Assembly: GCA_902527545.1 (NCBI GenBank)
Contig: CABZPR010000010.1
Location: 1 to 47,859 of the forward strand
DNA from: an uncultured Alphaproteobacteria bacterium
GTDB lineage: Bacteria; Pseudomonadota; Alphaproteobacteria; HIMB59
Reading direction: 5' to 3'
DNA length: 47,859 nt
The notes under the pieces were generated by a model. That model made no database searches. It was not told the origin of the DNA and saw only the letters and a list, made by a program, of their open reading frames with translations. Shown piece by piece: positions 6,735 to 15,334 of this stretch. How positions within the stretch are numbered: the first letter of the stretch is position 1; every line of letters starts with the position of its first letter. The position numbers and the translations under genes were made by a program.

Positions 6735-6995
6735 AGGGGCGTTCTGTTGCCCGGCCGCCCCAAAGCCGCGCTTACCTAATTAGATTAAGCAGCGAGTGCT
6801 AATTCATTATCGTTAGCAATTATTTTAAGTTTCTATGTCGAAGAAACGCTTACAACGAGCAAAAACTATATCCTTCAGAGCACGTCAAACCTATATCACC
6901 CCCATAAAAATTTTTATGGTGGAGGTGTCGGGTACCGCCCCCGAGTCCGATACACCTATTACATATAGCGTTTATTGCTATAGTTGATAAACAAC
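6735..6995 (-). ncRNA. ssrA: tmRNA, circularly permuted two-piece form
   Basis: Transcribed leftward, the acceptor piece comes first (about 6995 to 6917). Its T-arm is TCGGG-GGCGGTA-CCCGA (6944-6928), followed by the acceptor strand CACCTCC, A and CCA (6927-6917). After a 13-base AT spacer the coding piece starts with GGGGGTG (6903-6897). It pairs with CACCTCC with a G-U at the third pair, the alanine identity element. The resume codon GCT at 6817 opens the tag ANDNELALAA, stopping at TAA (6787-6785). The 3' end is a GGGGCG/CGCCCC hairpin (6736-6761) followed by TTTTAATTAA. The two-piece form is typical of alphaproteobacteria. The product rescues stalled ribosomes and tags their peptides. The outer ends are approximate. 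Confidence 0.93.
6902..6919. other. Palindromic spacer between the two tmRNA pieces
   Basis: CCATAAAAATTTTTATGG is a perfect 18-bp inverted repeat covering the CCA end of the acceptor piece, the whole excised spacer and the first bases of the coding piece. In the precursor RNA it would close a hairpin over the site where processing separates the pieces. Confidence 0.7.
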
Positions 6996-7001
6996 GAAGA
7001 T

Positions 7002-7030
7002 AATATAGTCTAATAAATGAATCCTTTAAA
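7002..7030 (-). promoter_or_regulatory. Promoter of ssrA
   Basis: On the minus strand TTTAAA (7030-7025) is followed after exactly 17 bp by TATATT (7007-7002). This would start transcription near 6995, just upstream of the acceptor piece. It overlaps the thyX leader on the other strand. Confidence 0.5.
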
Positions 7031-7035
7031 CACCT

Positions 7036-7962
7036 ATGAAGAAAAAAATCACTAAAGTGCCAAAATTTAAAGATTTTAAAACTACAAGAGCTACTTCATC
7101 TGCTTTAGAAAAAATACTTTATAAACAAATCCCAATTTTAGACCATGGTTTCATAAGGGTTATTGATTACATGGGAACAGATCAGTCAATAGTCCAAGCA
7201 GCCAGAGTCTCCTATGGTGAGGGAACAAAAAAATTACGTGAGGATCGTGGTCTAATTAGGTATCTCCTAAGTCACTGGCATACAACTCCATTTGAGATGT
7301 GTGAAATTAAGTTTCATATTAAACTTCCTATTTTTGTTGCTAGACAATGGATCAGACACAGAACTGCAAATGTAAATGAATACTCTGCAAGATATTCAGT
7401 ATTAGATAAAGAGTTTTATGTTCCAGAGATGGATCAACTTGGATCTCAATCCACTACAAACAAGCAAGGGAGATCAAATACTTTAGATAAAAAGTTTGCA
7501 AAACAAGCCCAAGACTTAATTCAAAAGAATTCCGAACAACTCTATGATGACTACCAAAATTTATTGAATGGTAAGCTTTTGAATAATGATGAATACGTTG
7601 AAGGGGAGGGATTAGCTAGAGAGCTAGCTCGAACAACTCTGCCATTAAATTATTACACACAGTGGTATTGGAAAGTAGACCTTCATAATCTTATGCATTT
7701 TTTAAGATTACGTGCAGATAGTCATGCTCAATATGAAATACAAATTTATGCTGAAAAAATGGTTGAAATTTTAAAAAAGTGGGTACCCTTAACATACGAA
7801 GCTTTTGAAGATTACCGTTCGGACTCTTTTCAACTCTCTAAAGAGGCTTTGAAAATTGTTAAAGATAAATTAGCTAATAAAAAAATTAAGAAGTCTAATT
7901 ACAAACTATCTCCAAGAGAGCTTAGAGAATTAGAAGTAAAGTTTAATATTAAATTATCTTAA
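7036..7962 (+). CDS. thyX: Flavin-dependent thymidylate synthase
   Basis: ThyX makes dTMP from dUMP using methylene-tetrahydrofolate, NADPH and FAD. The signature RHRTANVNEYSARYS lies at residues 107-121 (RHR-x7-S type), preceded by the FAD-binding 'HWHTTPFEM' near 80-88. The 308-residue length matches alphaproteobacterial members, which carry an N-terminal extension of about 35 residues. It starts 6 bp after the ssrA promoter region, reading away from ssrA, and no clear ribosome-binding site precedes the ATG. Its stop overlaps the stop of the convergent Mrp-type gene. Confidence 0.97.
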   Translation: MKKKITKVPKFKDFKTTRATSSALEKILYKQIPILDHGFIRVIDYMGTDQSIVQAARVSYGEGTKKLREDRGLIRYLLSHWHTTPFEMCEIKFHIKLPIFVARQWIRHRTANVNEYSARYSVLDKEFYVPEMDQLGSQSTTNKQGRSNTLDKKFAKQAQDLIQKNSEQLYDDYQNLLNGKLLNNDEYVEGEGLARELARTTLPLNYYTQWYWKVDLHNLMHFLRLRADSHAQYEIQIYAEKMVEILKKWVPLTYEAFEDYRSDSFQLSKEALKIVKDKLANKKIKKSNYKLSPRELRELEVKFNIKLS

Positions 7963-8705
7963 CTTTGAAATTTTTTTGTAATTGCGTTTGTTATATTTTC
8001 AAATTTTAGAGAATAATCATCTTTATAGTCAAAACAATAGGGCTTTCCATCATCACAACTTTTAGGGATATTTAAATTAAAAGGAAGTTCTTCAATTAAA
8101 TTTATATTTTCTTTAAGTAACAAAGACTTAGTCTTAGATTCACCAAAAATATATTTTTTTTCATTTTGTTCTTCTAAATAAGACATATTTTCAACTACAC
8201 CAAGTATTGGAACATTAACCTTGATAAACATATTAATACCTCTTATTACATCTTTTAAAGATAAAAGCTGTGGAGTTGTAACAATAAGAGTTCCATCCAG
8301 TTTGAGTTTTTGGGACATTGATATTTGTACGTCTCCAGTACCAGGGGGAAAATCAACAATTAAATAGTCTAAATCACCCCAAATTGTTTTATTAATAAGT
8401 CCATCAAGCCCTTTAGCTAACATTGGTCCTCGCCAAACAATTGCTTGTTCTTCATTGACAAGAAAACCTATCGACATTGCTTTTATCCCAAATACCTCAA
8501 ATGGTAAAAACTTTCCATCTTCAACTTTTGGTTCCTTATCTCCAATGCCGAGTAATGTTGGCACACTAGGTCCATAAATGTCTGCGTCTAAAAGGCCAAC
8601 TTTATATCCTTGGTTTGCTAAAGTTATAGCGATATTGCAAGCTACAGTTGATTTACCAACACCACCTTTACAGCTTGATATTCCAAAACAAGTCTTGATA
8701 TTCAT
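7959..8705 (-). CDS. Mrp/NBP35-type P-loop ATPase, CxxC-less short form
   Basis: The 248-residue protein has the deviant Walker A CKGGVGKST (12-20), the 'GLLDADIYGPSVP' switch region (37-49) and 'VDFPPGTGD' (117-125), all hallmarks of the Mrp/ApbC family of Fe-S cluster carrier ATPases. Two things are unusual. The N-terminal MIP18/DUF59 domain common in bacterial Mrp is absent. The CxxC normally found between 'ENMS' and 'IFG' (here about 172-188) is replaced by polar residues, so the usual bridging [4Fe-4S] site is missing. Cysteines near the C-terminus (SCDDGKPYC) might compensate, but that is speculation. It diverges from hflK across 26 bp. Confidence 0.9.
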   Translation of the reverse strand: MNIKTCFGISSCKGGVGKSTVACNIAITLANQGYKVGLLDADIYGPSVPTLLGIGDKEPKVEDGKFLPFEVFGIKAMSIGFLVNEEQAIVWRGPMLAKGLDGLINKTIWGDLDYLIVDFPPGTGDVQISMSQKLKLDGTLIVTTPQLLSLKDVIRGINMFIKVNVPILGVVENMSYLEEQNEKKYIFGESKTKSLLLKENINLIEELPFNLNIPKSCDDGKPYCFDYKDDYSLKFENITNAITKKFQS

Positions 8706-8720
8706 ATATTAAACACTACA

Positions 8721-8726
8721 TATAAT
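8721..8726 (+). promoter_or_regulatory. Possible -10 element directly before hflK
   Basis: A perfect TATAAT ends five bases before the GTG start at 8732. Transcription would begin at or next to the start codon and give a leaderless mRNA. The best upstream hexamer (TTGATA, 8695-8700) is 20 bp away, longer than ideal. Confidence 0.4.
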
Positions 8727-8731
8727 GTATC

Positions 8732-9829
8732 GTGAACAAAAACAAATTTAAAATTTTTGCACTTGATGGCCCGTGGGGACCTTCATCAGGGAACAATAAT
8801 AGAGGTTCTGGTGGTTTCTCAGGCGGTAACAATGACTCAATTGATGATCTTCTTAAAGATTTAAAAAATAAATATAAAATTAAAATGCCTTTCAAAGGTG
8901 GTTTTAAGGGTGTCTCATTTTTAATATTAATAGCTTTTGTAATTTGGCTTGCAACAGGTTTTTATAGAGTTGAGCCTGATGAACAAGGGGTTGAACTGCT
9001 TTTTGGTAAATGGAATGAAAGCACAACAGATCCTGGACTCCATTATTTTTTCCCAACACCTATTGGAAAAGTCTTAACTCCAAAAGTTGAAGCAATCAGG
9101 AAAATTAATGTTGGTTTTAGATCTAATGGTAATTCTACTAGAGATGTGCTCGAAGAAAGTATGATGTTAACATCCGACCAAAATATATCTGATTTAGACT
9201 ATACAGTGCTTTATAGAATTAAAGATGCTGGGCAGTTTTTATTTAATTTAAGAGACCCTGAAGAAACAGTAAAAGTTATATCTGAGAGTGTTTTAAGAGA
9301 AGTTGTCGGTCAGACTAACTTAGAAGGCCTACTAACCGTATCTAGACAATCAGTTGAAAGAGATTCAAGATCTTTACTTCAAGAACTTTTGGATGAATAT
9401 GAAGTTGGAATACTAATCCAATCCATCCAATTACAAGATGTTAACCCTCCAAGAGAGGTTATAGATGCATTTGATGATGTTCAAAAAGCTAGACAAGATA
9501 AAGAAAGAACAGTCAACCAAGCAGAGGCTTATAGCAACAGAATTGTGCCTGAGGCAAGAGGTGAGGCTGAAAAAATCCTCCAAGAGGCAGAAGGTTATAA
9601 AAACAAATTAATTAAACAAGCTGAAGGTGAAGCAAGTAGATTTCTTCAGGTGTTAGACACTTATGAGCAATCTAAAGAGACAACTAAAAAAAGAATATAT
9701 TTAGAGACATTAAGAGATGTTCTATCAGGATCTAGTAAGATAATGATTGATCAAAACTCTGGTAACGGAGTTGTTCCATATTTACCTTTAAATGAGCTGA
9801 ACAAAAACAAGCAGACAGGTAACAACTAA
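8732..9829 (+). CDS. hflK: Membrane protease regulator HflK
   Basis: HflK forms with HflC the periplasmic-facing SPFH/band-7 complex that encloses and modulates the FtsH protease. The 365-residue sequence has the Gly/Asn-rich N-terminus with 'DGPWGPSSG', one membrane helix (about 61-79), the band-7 domain starting 'YRVEPDEQGVELLFGKW', and a long Ala/Glu-rich helical stretch (about 250-320). The start is GTG with no ribosome-binding site, and a TATAAT lies just upstream. hflC follows with TAATG overlap, the classical hflKC arrangement. Confidence 0.96.
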   Translation: MNKNKFKIFALDGPWGPSSGNNNRGSGGFSGGNNDSIDDLLKDLKNKYKIKMPFKGGFKGVSFLILIAFVIWLATGFYRVEPDEQGVELLFGKWNESTTDPGLHYFFPTPIGKVLTPKVEAIRKINVGFRSNGNSTRDVLEESMMLTSDQNISDLDYTVLYRIKDAGQFLFNLRDPEETVKVISESVLREVVGQTNLEGLLTVSRQSVERDSRSLLQELLDEYEVGILIQSIQLQDVNPPREVIDAFDDVQKARQDKERTVNQAEAYSNRIVPEARGEAEKILQEAEGYKNKLIKQAEGEASRFLQVLDTYEQSKETTKKRIYLETLRDVLSGSSKIMIDQNSGNGVVPYLPLNELNKNKQTGNN

Positions 9830-10698
9830 TGAAAATGAGAAACTATATTATTGTAGGGTTGTCTTTCTTTTTTATTTTATTCGCATCAGGTTTTTTCTTT
9901 GTTGTTGACCAAACAAAACAAGTAATTGTTCTACAATTTGGTGAGCCTCGCGCTGTACATCAAACACCAGGTTTAAAGTTTAAGTTACCTTTTATTCAAA
10001 ATGTTGTTTACTACGATAGTAGGGTGTTAAACTTAGACCCTGCTCAAGAAGAGGTAATACTAAGAGACCAAAAGCGTATTGTTGTTGACTCAATCGTTAG
10101 ATATATGATTAAAGATCCTCTTAAGTTTTTTCAAACAACTAGAACAGAATTGGCTTTAAACGACCGCTTGGGAAGAATAGTAAACTCATCTGTTAGAGGT
10201 GTTATAGCTCAGTATCAACTAAATGATTTATTATCAGATGATCGTGATAAAATTATGGCTGAGATTTTTGAAAATGTTCGTGAAGATCAAGATACTTTCG
10301 GTATTGAAATTGTTGACCTGAGGTTAAAAAGAACAGAACTTACGCCAGAAGTTCAATCTAACGTGTTTGATAGGATGAGAACCGAAAGAGAAAGAGAAGC
10401 AAATTTATTAAGAGCCGAAGGTCAAGAAATTTCACAAAAAATTAAGGCAACCGCTGATAGAGAGAAAATTGAAATTATTGCTGAAGCAGAAAAACAATCT
10501 AATATTTTAAAAGGTGAAGGCGAGGCAGCAAGAAACCAAATTTTAAATGAGGCTTTTGCAAGAGATCCTGAGTTCTTTGAATTTATAAGATCCATGGAAG
10601 CATATGCTGACACATTTAAAGATGGAACAACTACCATGGTCATATCTCCTGATAGTGATTTCTTCGAGTACTTTGAAAACTCTGAGGGCGCCAACTAA
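9829..10698 (+). CDS. hflC: Membrane protease regulator HflC
   Basis: This is the partner of HflK in the FtsH-regulating complex. The 289-residue protein has an N-terminal membrane anchor (about 5-27), then a band-7 domain opening 'VVDQTKQVIVLQFGEPRAV' and the family-typical coiled region with 'EREREANLLRAEGQE'. The ATG overlaps the hflK stop by one base, and a second ATG two codons later is an equally possible start. The DegP-type gene follows 14 bp later, a conserved hflK-hflC-protease order in alphaproteobacteria. Confidence 0.96.
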   Translation: MKMRNYIIVGLSFFFILFASGFFFVVDQTKQVIVLQFGEPRAVHQTPGLKFKLPFIQNVVYYDSRVLNLDPAQEEVILRDQKRIVVDSIVRYMIKDPLKFFQTTRTELALNDRLGRIVNSSVRGVIAQYQLNDLLSDDRDKIMAEIFENVREDQDTFGIEIVDLRLKRTELTPEVQSNVFDRMRTEREREANLLRAEGQEISQKIKATADREKIEIIAEAEKQSNILKGEGEAARNQILNEAFARDPEFFEFIRSMEAYADTFKDGTTTMVISPDSDFFEYFENSEGAN

Positions 10699-10712
10699 AT
10701 AAATCATTTGTA

Positions 10713-12101
10713 ATGAAAAGACTGTTTATATTAACTCTTTTCACTTCATTTTTTACAATTCAGAACGCGTTAGCTCAATTTGAGAGAGGTTATGCAGATT
10801 TAGTTGATGAACTTCTCCCTTCAGTTGTAAGTATTGCTACCAGTCAAACCGTAGAAAGACAAACTAGGCAATTACCTGAATTACCAGAAGATCATCCGTT
10901 CAATGATATGTTTGACGATTTTTTTGGTAATCAAATGCCAAAACGTGAAAATCTAACTGGTCTTGGGTCAGGATTTATTATTAGTGATGAGGGTTATGTA
11001 GTAACAAATAATCACGTAATAAGTGGAGCAGATCAAATTACTGTAATTTTCAATAATGGAATCGATGAAGTTCCCGCAGAACTTGTTGGAACTGACCCTA
11101 AAACCGACATAGCTGTTTTAAAAATTGACCCCTCATCTGTTGATATACAAAGTGTTAACTGGGGAGACTCAGATTTATCAAGAGTTGGAGATATCGTACT
11201 AGCTATTGGTAACCCTCTGGGCTTAGGTGGAACTGTAACTTCAGGAATAATATCATCTATAAATAGAGATATAGGCGGAGGGCCGTACGTTGACTTTATA
11301 CAAACTGATGCACCAATTAATAGAGGCAACTCTGGTGGACCTTTATTTAATTTAGACGGAGAGGTAATTGGAATTAATTCAATGATTATCTCCCAAACAG
11401 GTGGAAGTGTTGGCTTAGGTTTTTCTATACCCGCGCAAACAGCAAAATTAATTGTTGAACAAATAATCTCATTTGGTCAGGCAAAAAGAGGAAGACTTGG
11501 TGTTCAAATTCAAGATTTAACTGAAGAATTTTCTGAGAGTTTAGGCTATGAGTCAACTGATGGAGCATTTGTTGCTTCAGTTGAACCAAATAGCCCCGCT
11601 GCATTATCAAATATTCAAGCAGGAGATATAATAATCGAGTTTAATAATCAAAAAATTACATCATATAAAGATCTACCTAAAGTTGTTGCAGAAACTCCTA
11701 TAGATAGTGAAGTTATTGTTAAAGTTTGGAGAAATGGAGAAATTTTAGATATACAAGTAAAGGTTGGTGAATTAGAAGAGGGCCGCAAACTTGCAAAAAA
11801 TGATGGTGTGTATTTAGAAGAATTAGATATAACTGTTCTTGAACTTACTATTGATACCATAAACTCTTTAGGGCTAGACTCAAAAACCTCAGGTATTTTG
11901 GTGACAGAAGTAGGAGATAAAAACGAAAATCTAATTAAAAATGATGTTATCACACAAGTATCAAGTGAAAAAATTAAAGATATTGGTTCTTTCGAGTCTA
12001 TCATTTCTAATAGCATTAAGTTGAAACGAGATAAATTATTATTAAGAGTTATTAGAGACGGTAACGAATTTTGGTTAATCAATCCATTCATTATTGAATA
12101 A
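10713..12101 (+). CDS. Periplasmic Do-type serine protease (DegP/DegQ family)
   Basis: This envelope quality-control protease degrades or refolds misfolded periplasmic proteins. A signal peptide (1-21, ending ALA) leads into a trypsin-like domain with catalytic His101 (TNNHV), Asp132 (KTDIA) and Ser207 (GNSGGP). Two PDZ domains follow (about 260-350 and 370-460). The 462-residue length is normal. It is probably transcribed with hflKC, tying two membrane/periplasm proteolysis systems together. The end overlaps the TTG start of miaA by eight bases. Confidence 0.95.
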   Translation: MKRLFILTLFTSFFTIQNALAQFERGYADLVDELLPSVVSIATSQTVERQTRQLPELPEDHPFNDMFDDFFGNQMPKRENLTGLGSGFIISDEGYVVTNNHVISGADQITVIFNNGIDEVPAELVGTDPKTDIAVLKIDPSSVDIQSVNWGDSDLSRVGDIVLAIGNPLGLGGTVTSGIISSINRDIGGGPYVDFIQTDAPINRGNSGGPLFNLDGEVIGINSMIISQTGGSVGLGFSIPAQTAKLIVEQIISFGQAKRGRLGVQIQDLTEEFSESLGYESTDGAFVASVEPNSPAALSNIQAGDIIIEFNNQKITSYKDLPKVVAETPIDSEVIVKVWRNGEILDIQVKVGELEEGRKLAKNDGVYLEELDITVLELTIDTINSLGLDSKTSGILVTEVGDKNENLIKNDVITQVSSEKIKDIGSFESIISNSIKLKRDKLLLRVIRDGNEFWLINPFIIE

Positions 12102-13005
12102 ATTCCTTTTTGTTGTAGGCCCTACCTGTTCAGGTAAAAATAATTACACCTATGAATTATCAAAATTAATAGACATTGAAGTTGTTAACGCTGACAGTAT
12201 TCAGGTTTATAAACAACTAAAGATCTTATCTAACAGACCTACAGAGCATGAATTAAAGATAGTCCCACATCATCTTTATGGACATATAAACAACAAAGAA
12301 TATTCAGTCAATAATTGGATAGATGAAGTTAAAAAAATAATCAAGAATATTCAAAGTAGAAATAAAATACCTGTGTTTGTTGGAGGCACAGGATTTTATG
12401 TTCAATCACTAATTGAGGGATTATCAGAGATGCCTTCAATTAGTAACAAATTTAGAAAACAAGCAGAAGATTTATTTTTAAACAAAGGTACAGATTATTG
12501 TCTAAATATTTTAGAAAAATATTATAAAGAACAAATTTTCCCAAAAGACAAACAAAGACTATTAAGTCGGTTAGCTTTTTGTTTGGAATATAATGATACA
12601 ATGGAAAATAATTATGGTAGTAAAGTACCAATCACTCCCAATCCACTTGTTATACAAGTTACAATGCCCAAGAAAGACCTTTATGAAAAAGCAGAATTAC
12701 GATTTCATCAAATGTTAAAAAAGGGTGCTCTAGAAGAGGTCAAACTACTCTATGAAAATAATAAAATATCTAAAACTCTCTTCAAAGCTCATGGTTTACC
12801 AGAGCTATTATCATTTATTAAGAATAAATCGAGCTTAGAAGAGGCAATATACTTAGGTATTAGAAATACTAAAAGATACATTAAAAGACAGTTTACATGG
12901 TGGAATAACCAAAAATTTAGTCAACTTAATTTGAGAATTAACTATAAAAAAAGGTTTGCTAAAGATTCAATTGAAAATATAAGTATATATCTAAATGAGC
13001 AATGA
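12094..13005 (+). CDS. miaA: tRNA dimethylallyltransferase
   Basis: MiaA transfers a dimethylallyl group to A37 of tRNAs reading UNN codons. The 303-residue protein shows 'VVNADSIQVYKQLKI' (DSxQVY motif near 33-44), 'IPVFVGGTGFYVQSL' and 'IRNTKRYIKRQFTWW'. The P-loop reads GPTCSGKN (9-16): Asn16 replaces the Ser/Thr that follows Lys in the Walker A motif. The start is TTG inside the end of the protease gene, and the end overlaps ilvB by 11 bases, so all three genes are probably coupled. Confidence 0.94.
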   Translation: MNKFLFVVGPTCSGKNNYTYELSKLIDIEVVNADSIQVYKQLKILSNRPTEHELKIVPHHLYGHINNKEYSVNNWIDEVKKIIKNIQSRNKIPVFVGGTGFYVQSLIEGLSEMPSISNKFRKQAEDLFLNKGTDYCLNILEKYYKEQIFPKDKQRLLSRLAFCLEYNDTMENNYGSKVPITPNPLVIQVTMPKKDLYEKAELRFHQMLKKGALEEVKLLYENNKISKTLFKAHGLPELLSFIKNKSSLEEAIYLGIRNTKRYIKRQFTWWNNQKFSQLNLRINYKKRFAKDSIENISIYLNEQ

Positions 13006-14767
13006 AAATGAATTTACAGGTGCAGATATTTTACTTAAAGCACTCAAAGACCAAGAGGTTGATACAATTTTTGGTTACCCGGGCGGAGCTGTTCTTCCTA
13101 TTTATGATGCAATATTCGGCCAAAACTTTTTAAAACATGTTTTGGTAAGACAAGAAGCTGGTGCAGTTCATGCAGCAGAGGGTTACGCTAGATCAAGTGG
13201 AAAAGTAGGGGTATTGTTAGTAACATCCGGTCCTGGTGTGACCAATGTCGTTACTGGATTAACTGATGCATTGATGGATAGCATTCCAATTGTCTGTATC
13301 AGTGGTCAAGTCCCATCACATTTAATTGGAACAGATGCATTTCAAGAATGTGATACAACTGGAATTACAAGACCTTGCACCAAGCACAATTATTTAGTAA
13401 AGGACGTAAGTAAACTCTCTGAGACTATACATGAGGCATTTAAAATTGCTAGTTCTGGTAGACCTGGTCCTGTTTTAATTGATATTCCTAAAGATGTTCA
13501 GTTTGCAAAGTCAAAATATATATCAAAGAAAGATATTAGTTTTAGAGAGCACAGAATTAAAGCTGGTTCCAAAAATGTTGACAAAAATTTTGTCGAAGAA
13601 CTAGTAATTCATATTAAAAAATCAGATAGACCTATTTTTTATGTTGGAGGTGGTTGTTTAAATTCAGGCCATCAAGCTAGCCAAGAGCTTATTAAACTTG
13701 TAAATAAAACTAATATTCCAATTACTACAACTCTTCATGGATTGGGATGTTTTCCTGGTGAAGATAAAAACTCACTTGGAATGTTAGGTATGCATGGAAA
13801 TTACGAAGCTAACTTGGCTATGAACAAATGTGATTTGATGATTAATGTTGGAGCAAGATTTGATGACCGTGTCACAGGCAGATTAGATGCTTTTTCTCCA
13901 GACTCTATAAAATTCCATATAGATATTGATCAAAGTTCAATCAATAAAAACGTTAAAGTCAATTTTCATACTAATACTGACATTACTTTAACACTTAAAG
14001 AAATTAACTCATTTATAGACTCCAATAACATTGATTTTGGTGATAAAGATTATAGTAATTGGTGGGGTCAAATTAATGAATGGAGAAAAAAAGAATGTCT
14101 CCACTACGAACAAGGCGACGAAGTGATCAAACCACAACATGCTATTTCCAGACTTTACGAATTAACAAAACAAAAAGACACTTTTGTTACTACAGAAGTT
14201 GGTCAGCATCAAATGTGGGCAGCTCAATACTATAAGTTTTCAAAACCAAACAGATGGATTACATCAGGGGGTCTCGGTACAATGGGTTTCGGTATGCCAG
14301 CAGCAGTAGGTGCACAAATGGCAAATCCAGACTCACTAGTTATTGATATAGCTGGGGAGGCTTCTTTTCTTATGAACATTCAAGAAATAGCTACAGCTGT
14401 TCAATATAAGTTACCTATCAAAATTTTTATTCTAAATAATGAATATATGGGAATGGTTAGACAGTGGCAGGAACTTTTACATGGTAGTAGATATTCAGAG
14501 AGCTACGTGGATGCTCTTCCTGATTTTAAAAAATTAGCAGAGAGTTTTAATGCAGTTGGAGTTAGGGCAAAAAATATTTCTGAATTAGATGATACAATTA
14601 ATGAAATGATTTCAATTGACAGGCCAGTTATTGCCGATATTTGGGTCGATAAAAAAGAAAATTGTTTTCCCATGATACCAAGTGGAGCTGCGCATCACGA
14701 AATGTTACTATCTAAATACGATAAAGAAAATCCTGAAAATCAGGAAAAAGGAAAAGTACTAGTTTAA
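12995..14767 (+). CDS. ilvB: Acetolactate synthase large (catalytic) subunit
   Basis: This ThDP enzyme condenses two pyruvates to acetolactate, or pyruvate with 2-ketobutyrate, as the first common step of Val/Leu/Ile synthesis. All three domains are present: the N-terminal Pyr domain with the catalytic Glu54 (RQEAGAVHAAEGYAR), the central FAD-binding domain, and the C-terminal PP domain. In the Mg-ThDP motif, normally GDxS...NN, the sequence is GEASF...NN, so Glu455 stands where Asp usually binds the metal. Length (590) is normal. The ATG lies inside the end of miaA. ilvH, ilvC and leuA follow. Confidence 0.97.
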   Translation: MSNENEFTGADILLKALKDQEVDTIFGYPGGAVLPIYDAIFGQNFLKHVLVRQEAGAVHAAEGYARSSGKVGVLLVTSGPGVTNVVTGLTDALMDSIPIVCISGQVPSHLIGTDAFQECDTTGITRPCTKHNYLVKDVSKLSETIHEAFKIASSGRPGPVLIDIPKDVQFAKSKYISKKDISFREHRIKAGSKNVDKNFVEELVIHIKKSDRPIFYVGGGCLNSGHQASQELIKLVNKTNIPITTTLHGLGCFPGEDKNSLGMLGMHGNYEANLAMNKCDLMINVGARFDDRVTGRLDAFSPDSIKFHIDIDQSSINKNVKVNFHTNTDITLTLKEINSFIDSNNIDFGDKDYSNWWGQINEWRKKECLHYEQGDEVIKPQHAISRLYELTKQKDTFVTTEVGQHQMWAAQYYKFSKPNRWITSGGLGTMGFGMPAAVGAQMANPDSLVIDIAGEASFLMNIQEIATAVQYKLPIKIFILNNEYMGMVRQWQELLHGSRYSESYVDALPDFKKLAESFNAVGVRAKNISELDDTINEMISIDRPVIADIWVDKKENCFPMIPSGAAHHEMLLSKYDKENPENQEKGKVLV

Positions 14768-14780
14768 TAATTTTTTCATA

Positions 14781-15317
14781 ATGTCCTCTACTTCAGTTTA
14801 TCCAACACCTATAAATGCTTTTAAACAGTCTAAGAGAAGCGTCCTCTCTGTTATTGTTGATAATGAGCCTGGTATTCTTGCACGTATAGTAGGTCTATTC
14901 TCAGGAAGAGGATATAATATTGAAGCATTAAATGTAACAGTTGTAAACGTTAAGAAAAATATTTCTCGAATTACTATAGAAACTTTAGGAGAAGAAAAAG
15001 TAATTAGTCAAATTATAGCACAACTAGAAAAACTTGTTCCCGTTCATAGTGCCACTAATTTAGCAAACTTAAGTGAGTCTTATGAGGCAGAAATTTGCCT
15101 AGTTAAAATCGAATTTGAAAATGAGGAACAAGATCAAAAAATACTTAATTTTGCAGATATTTATCGTTCAAGAACTGTTCAAAAAAGACAAAATATTGTT
15201 GTTTATGAAATATCAGGCACAAGCGAGCGAATAAACAAATTTTTAGATGACTTAGACACAATCGGTGGTATAAAAGTCGAATTAGTTCGAAGTGGGCCTA
15301 TAGGGCTCGGAATATAA
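14781..15317 (+). CDS. ilvH: Acetolactate synthase small (regulatory) subunit
   Basis: This subunit stimulates IlvB and mediates valine feedback. After an N-terminal tail of about 17 residues, an ACT domain starts '[20 protein letters not shown]' with the characteristic '[11 protein letters not shown]' (about 44-54). A second, C-terminal ACT-like half ends with '[11 protein letters not shown]'. The 178-residue length is slightly longer than the enterobacterial form. It follows ilvB by 13 bp. Confidence 0.97.
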   Translation: MSSTSVYPTPINAFKQSKRSVLSVIVDNEPGILARIVGLFSGRGYNIEALNVTVVNVKKNISRITIETLGEEKVISQIIAQLEKLVPVHSATNLANLSESYEAEICLVKIEFENEEQDQKILNFADIYRSRTVQKRQNIVVYEISGTSERINKFLDDLDTIGGIKVELVRSGPIGLGI

Positions 15318-15334
15318 CGTTTTTAGGGGGTAAT

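Noticed and set aside
1-6735. Islet as a prophage
   Set aside because: No phage structural, replication, lysis or integrase gene is recognisable; gene content is small membrane and secreted proteins.
11033-11329. Minus-strand frame inside the protease gene
   Set aside because: It lies opposite the catalytic domain, has no family features and arises from codon bias on the other strand.
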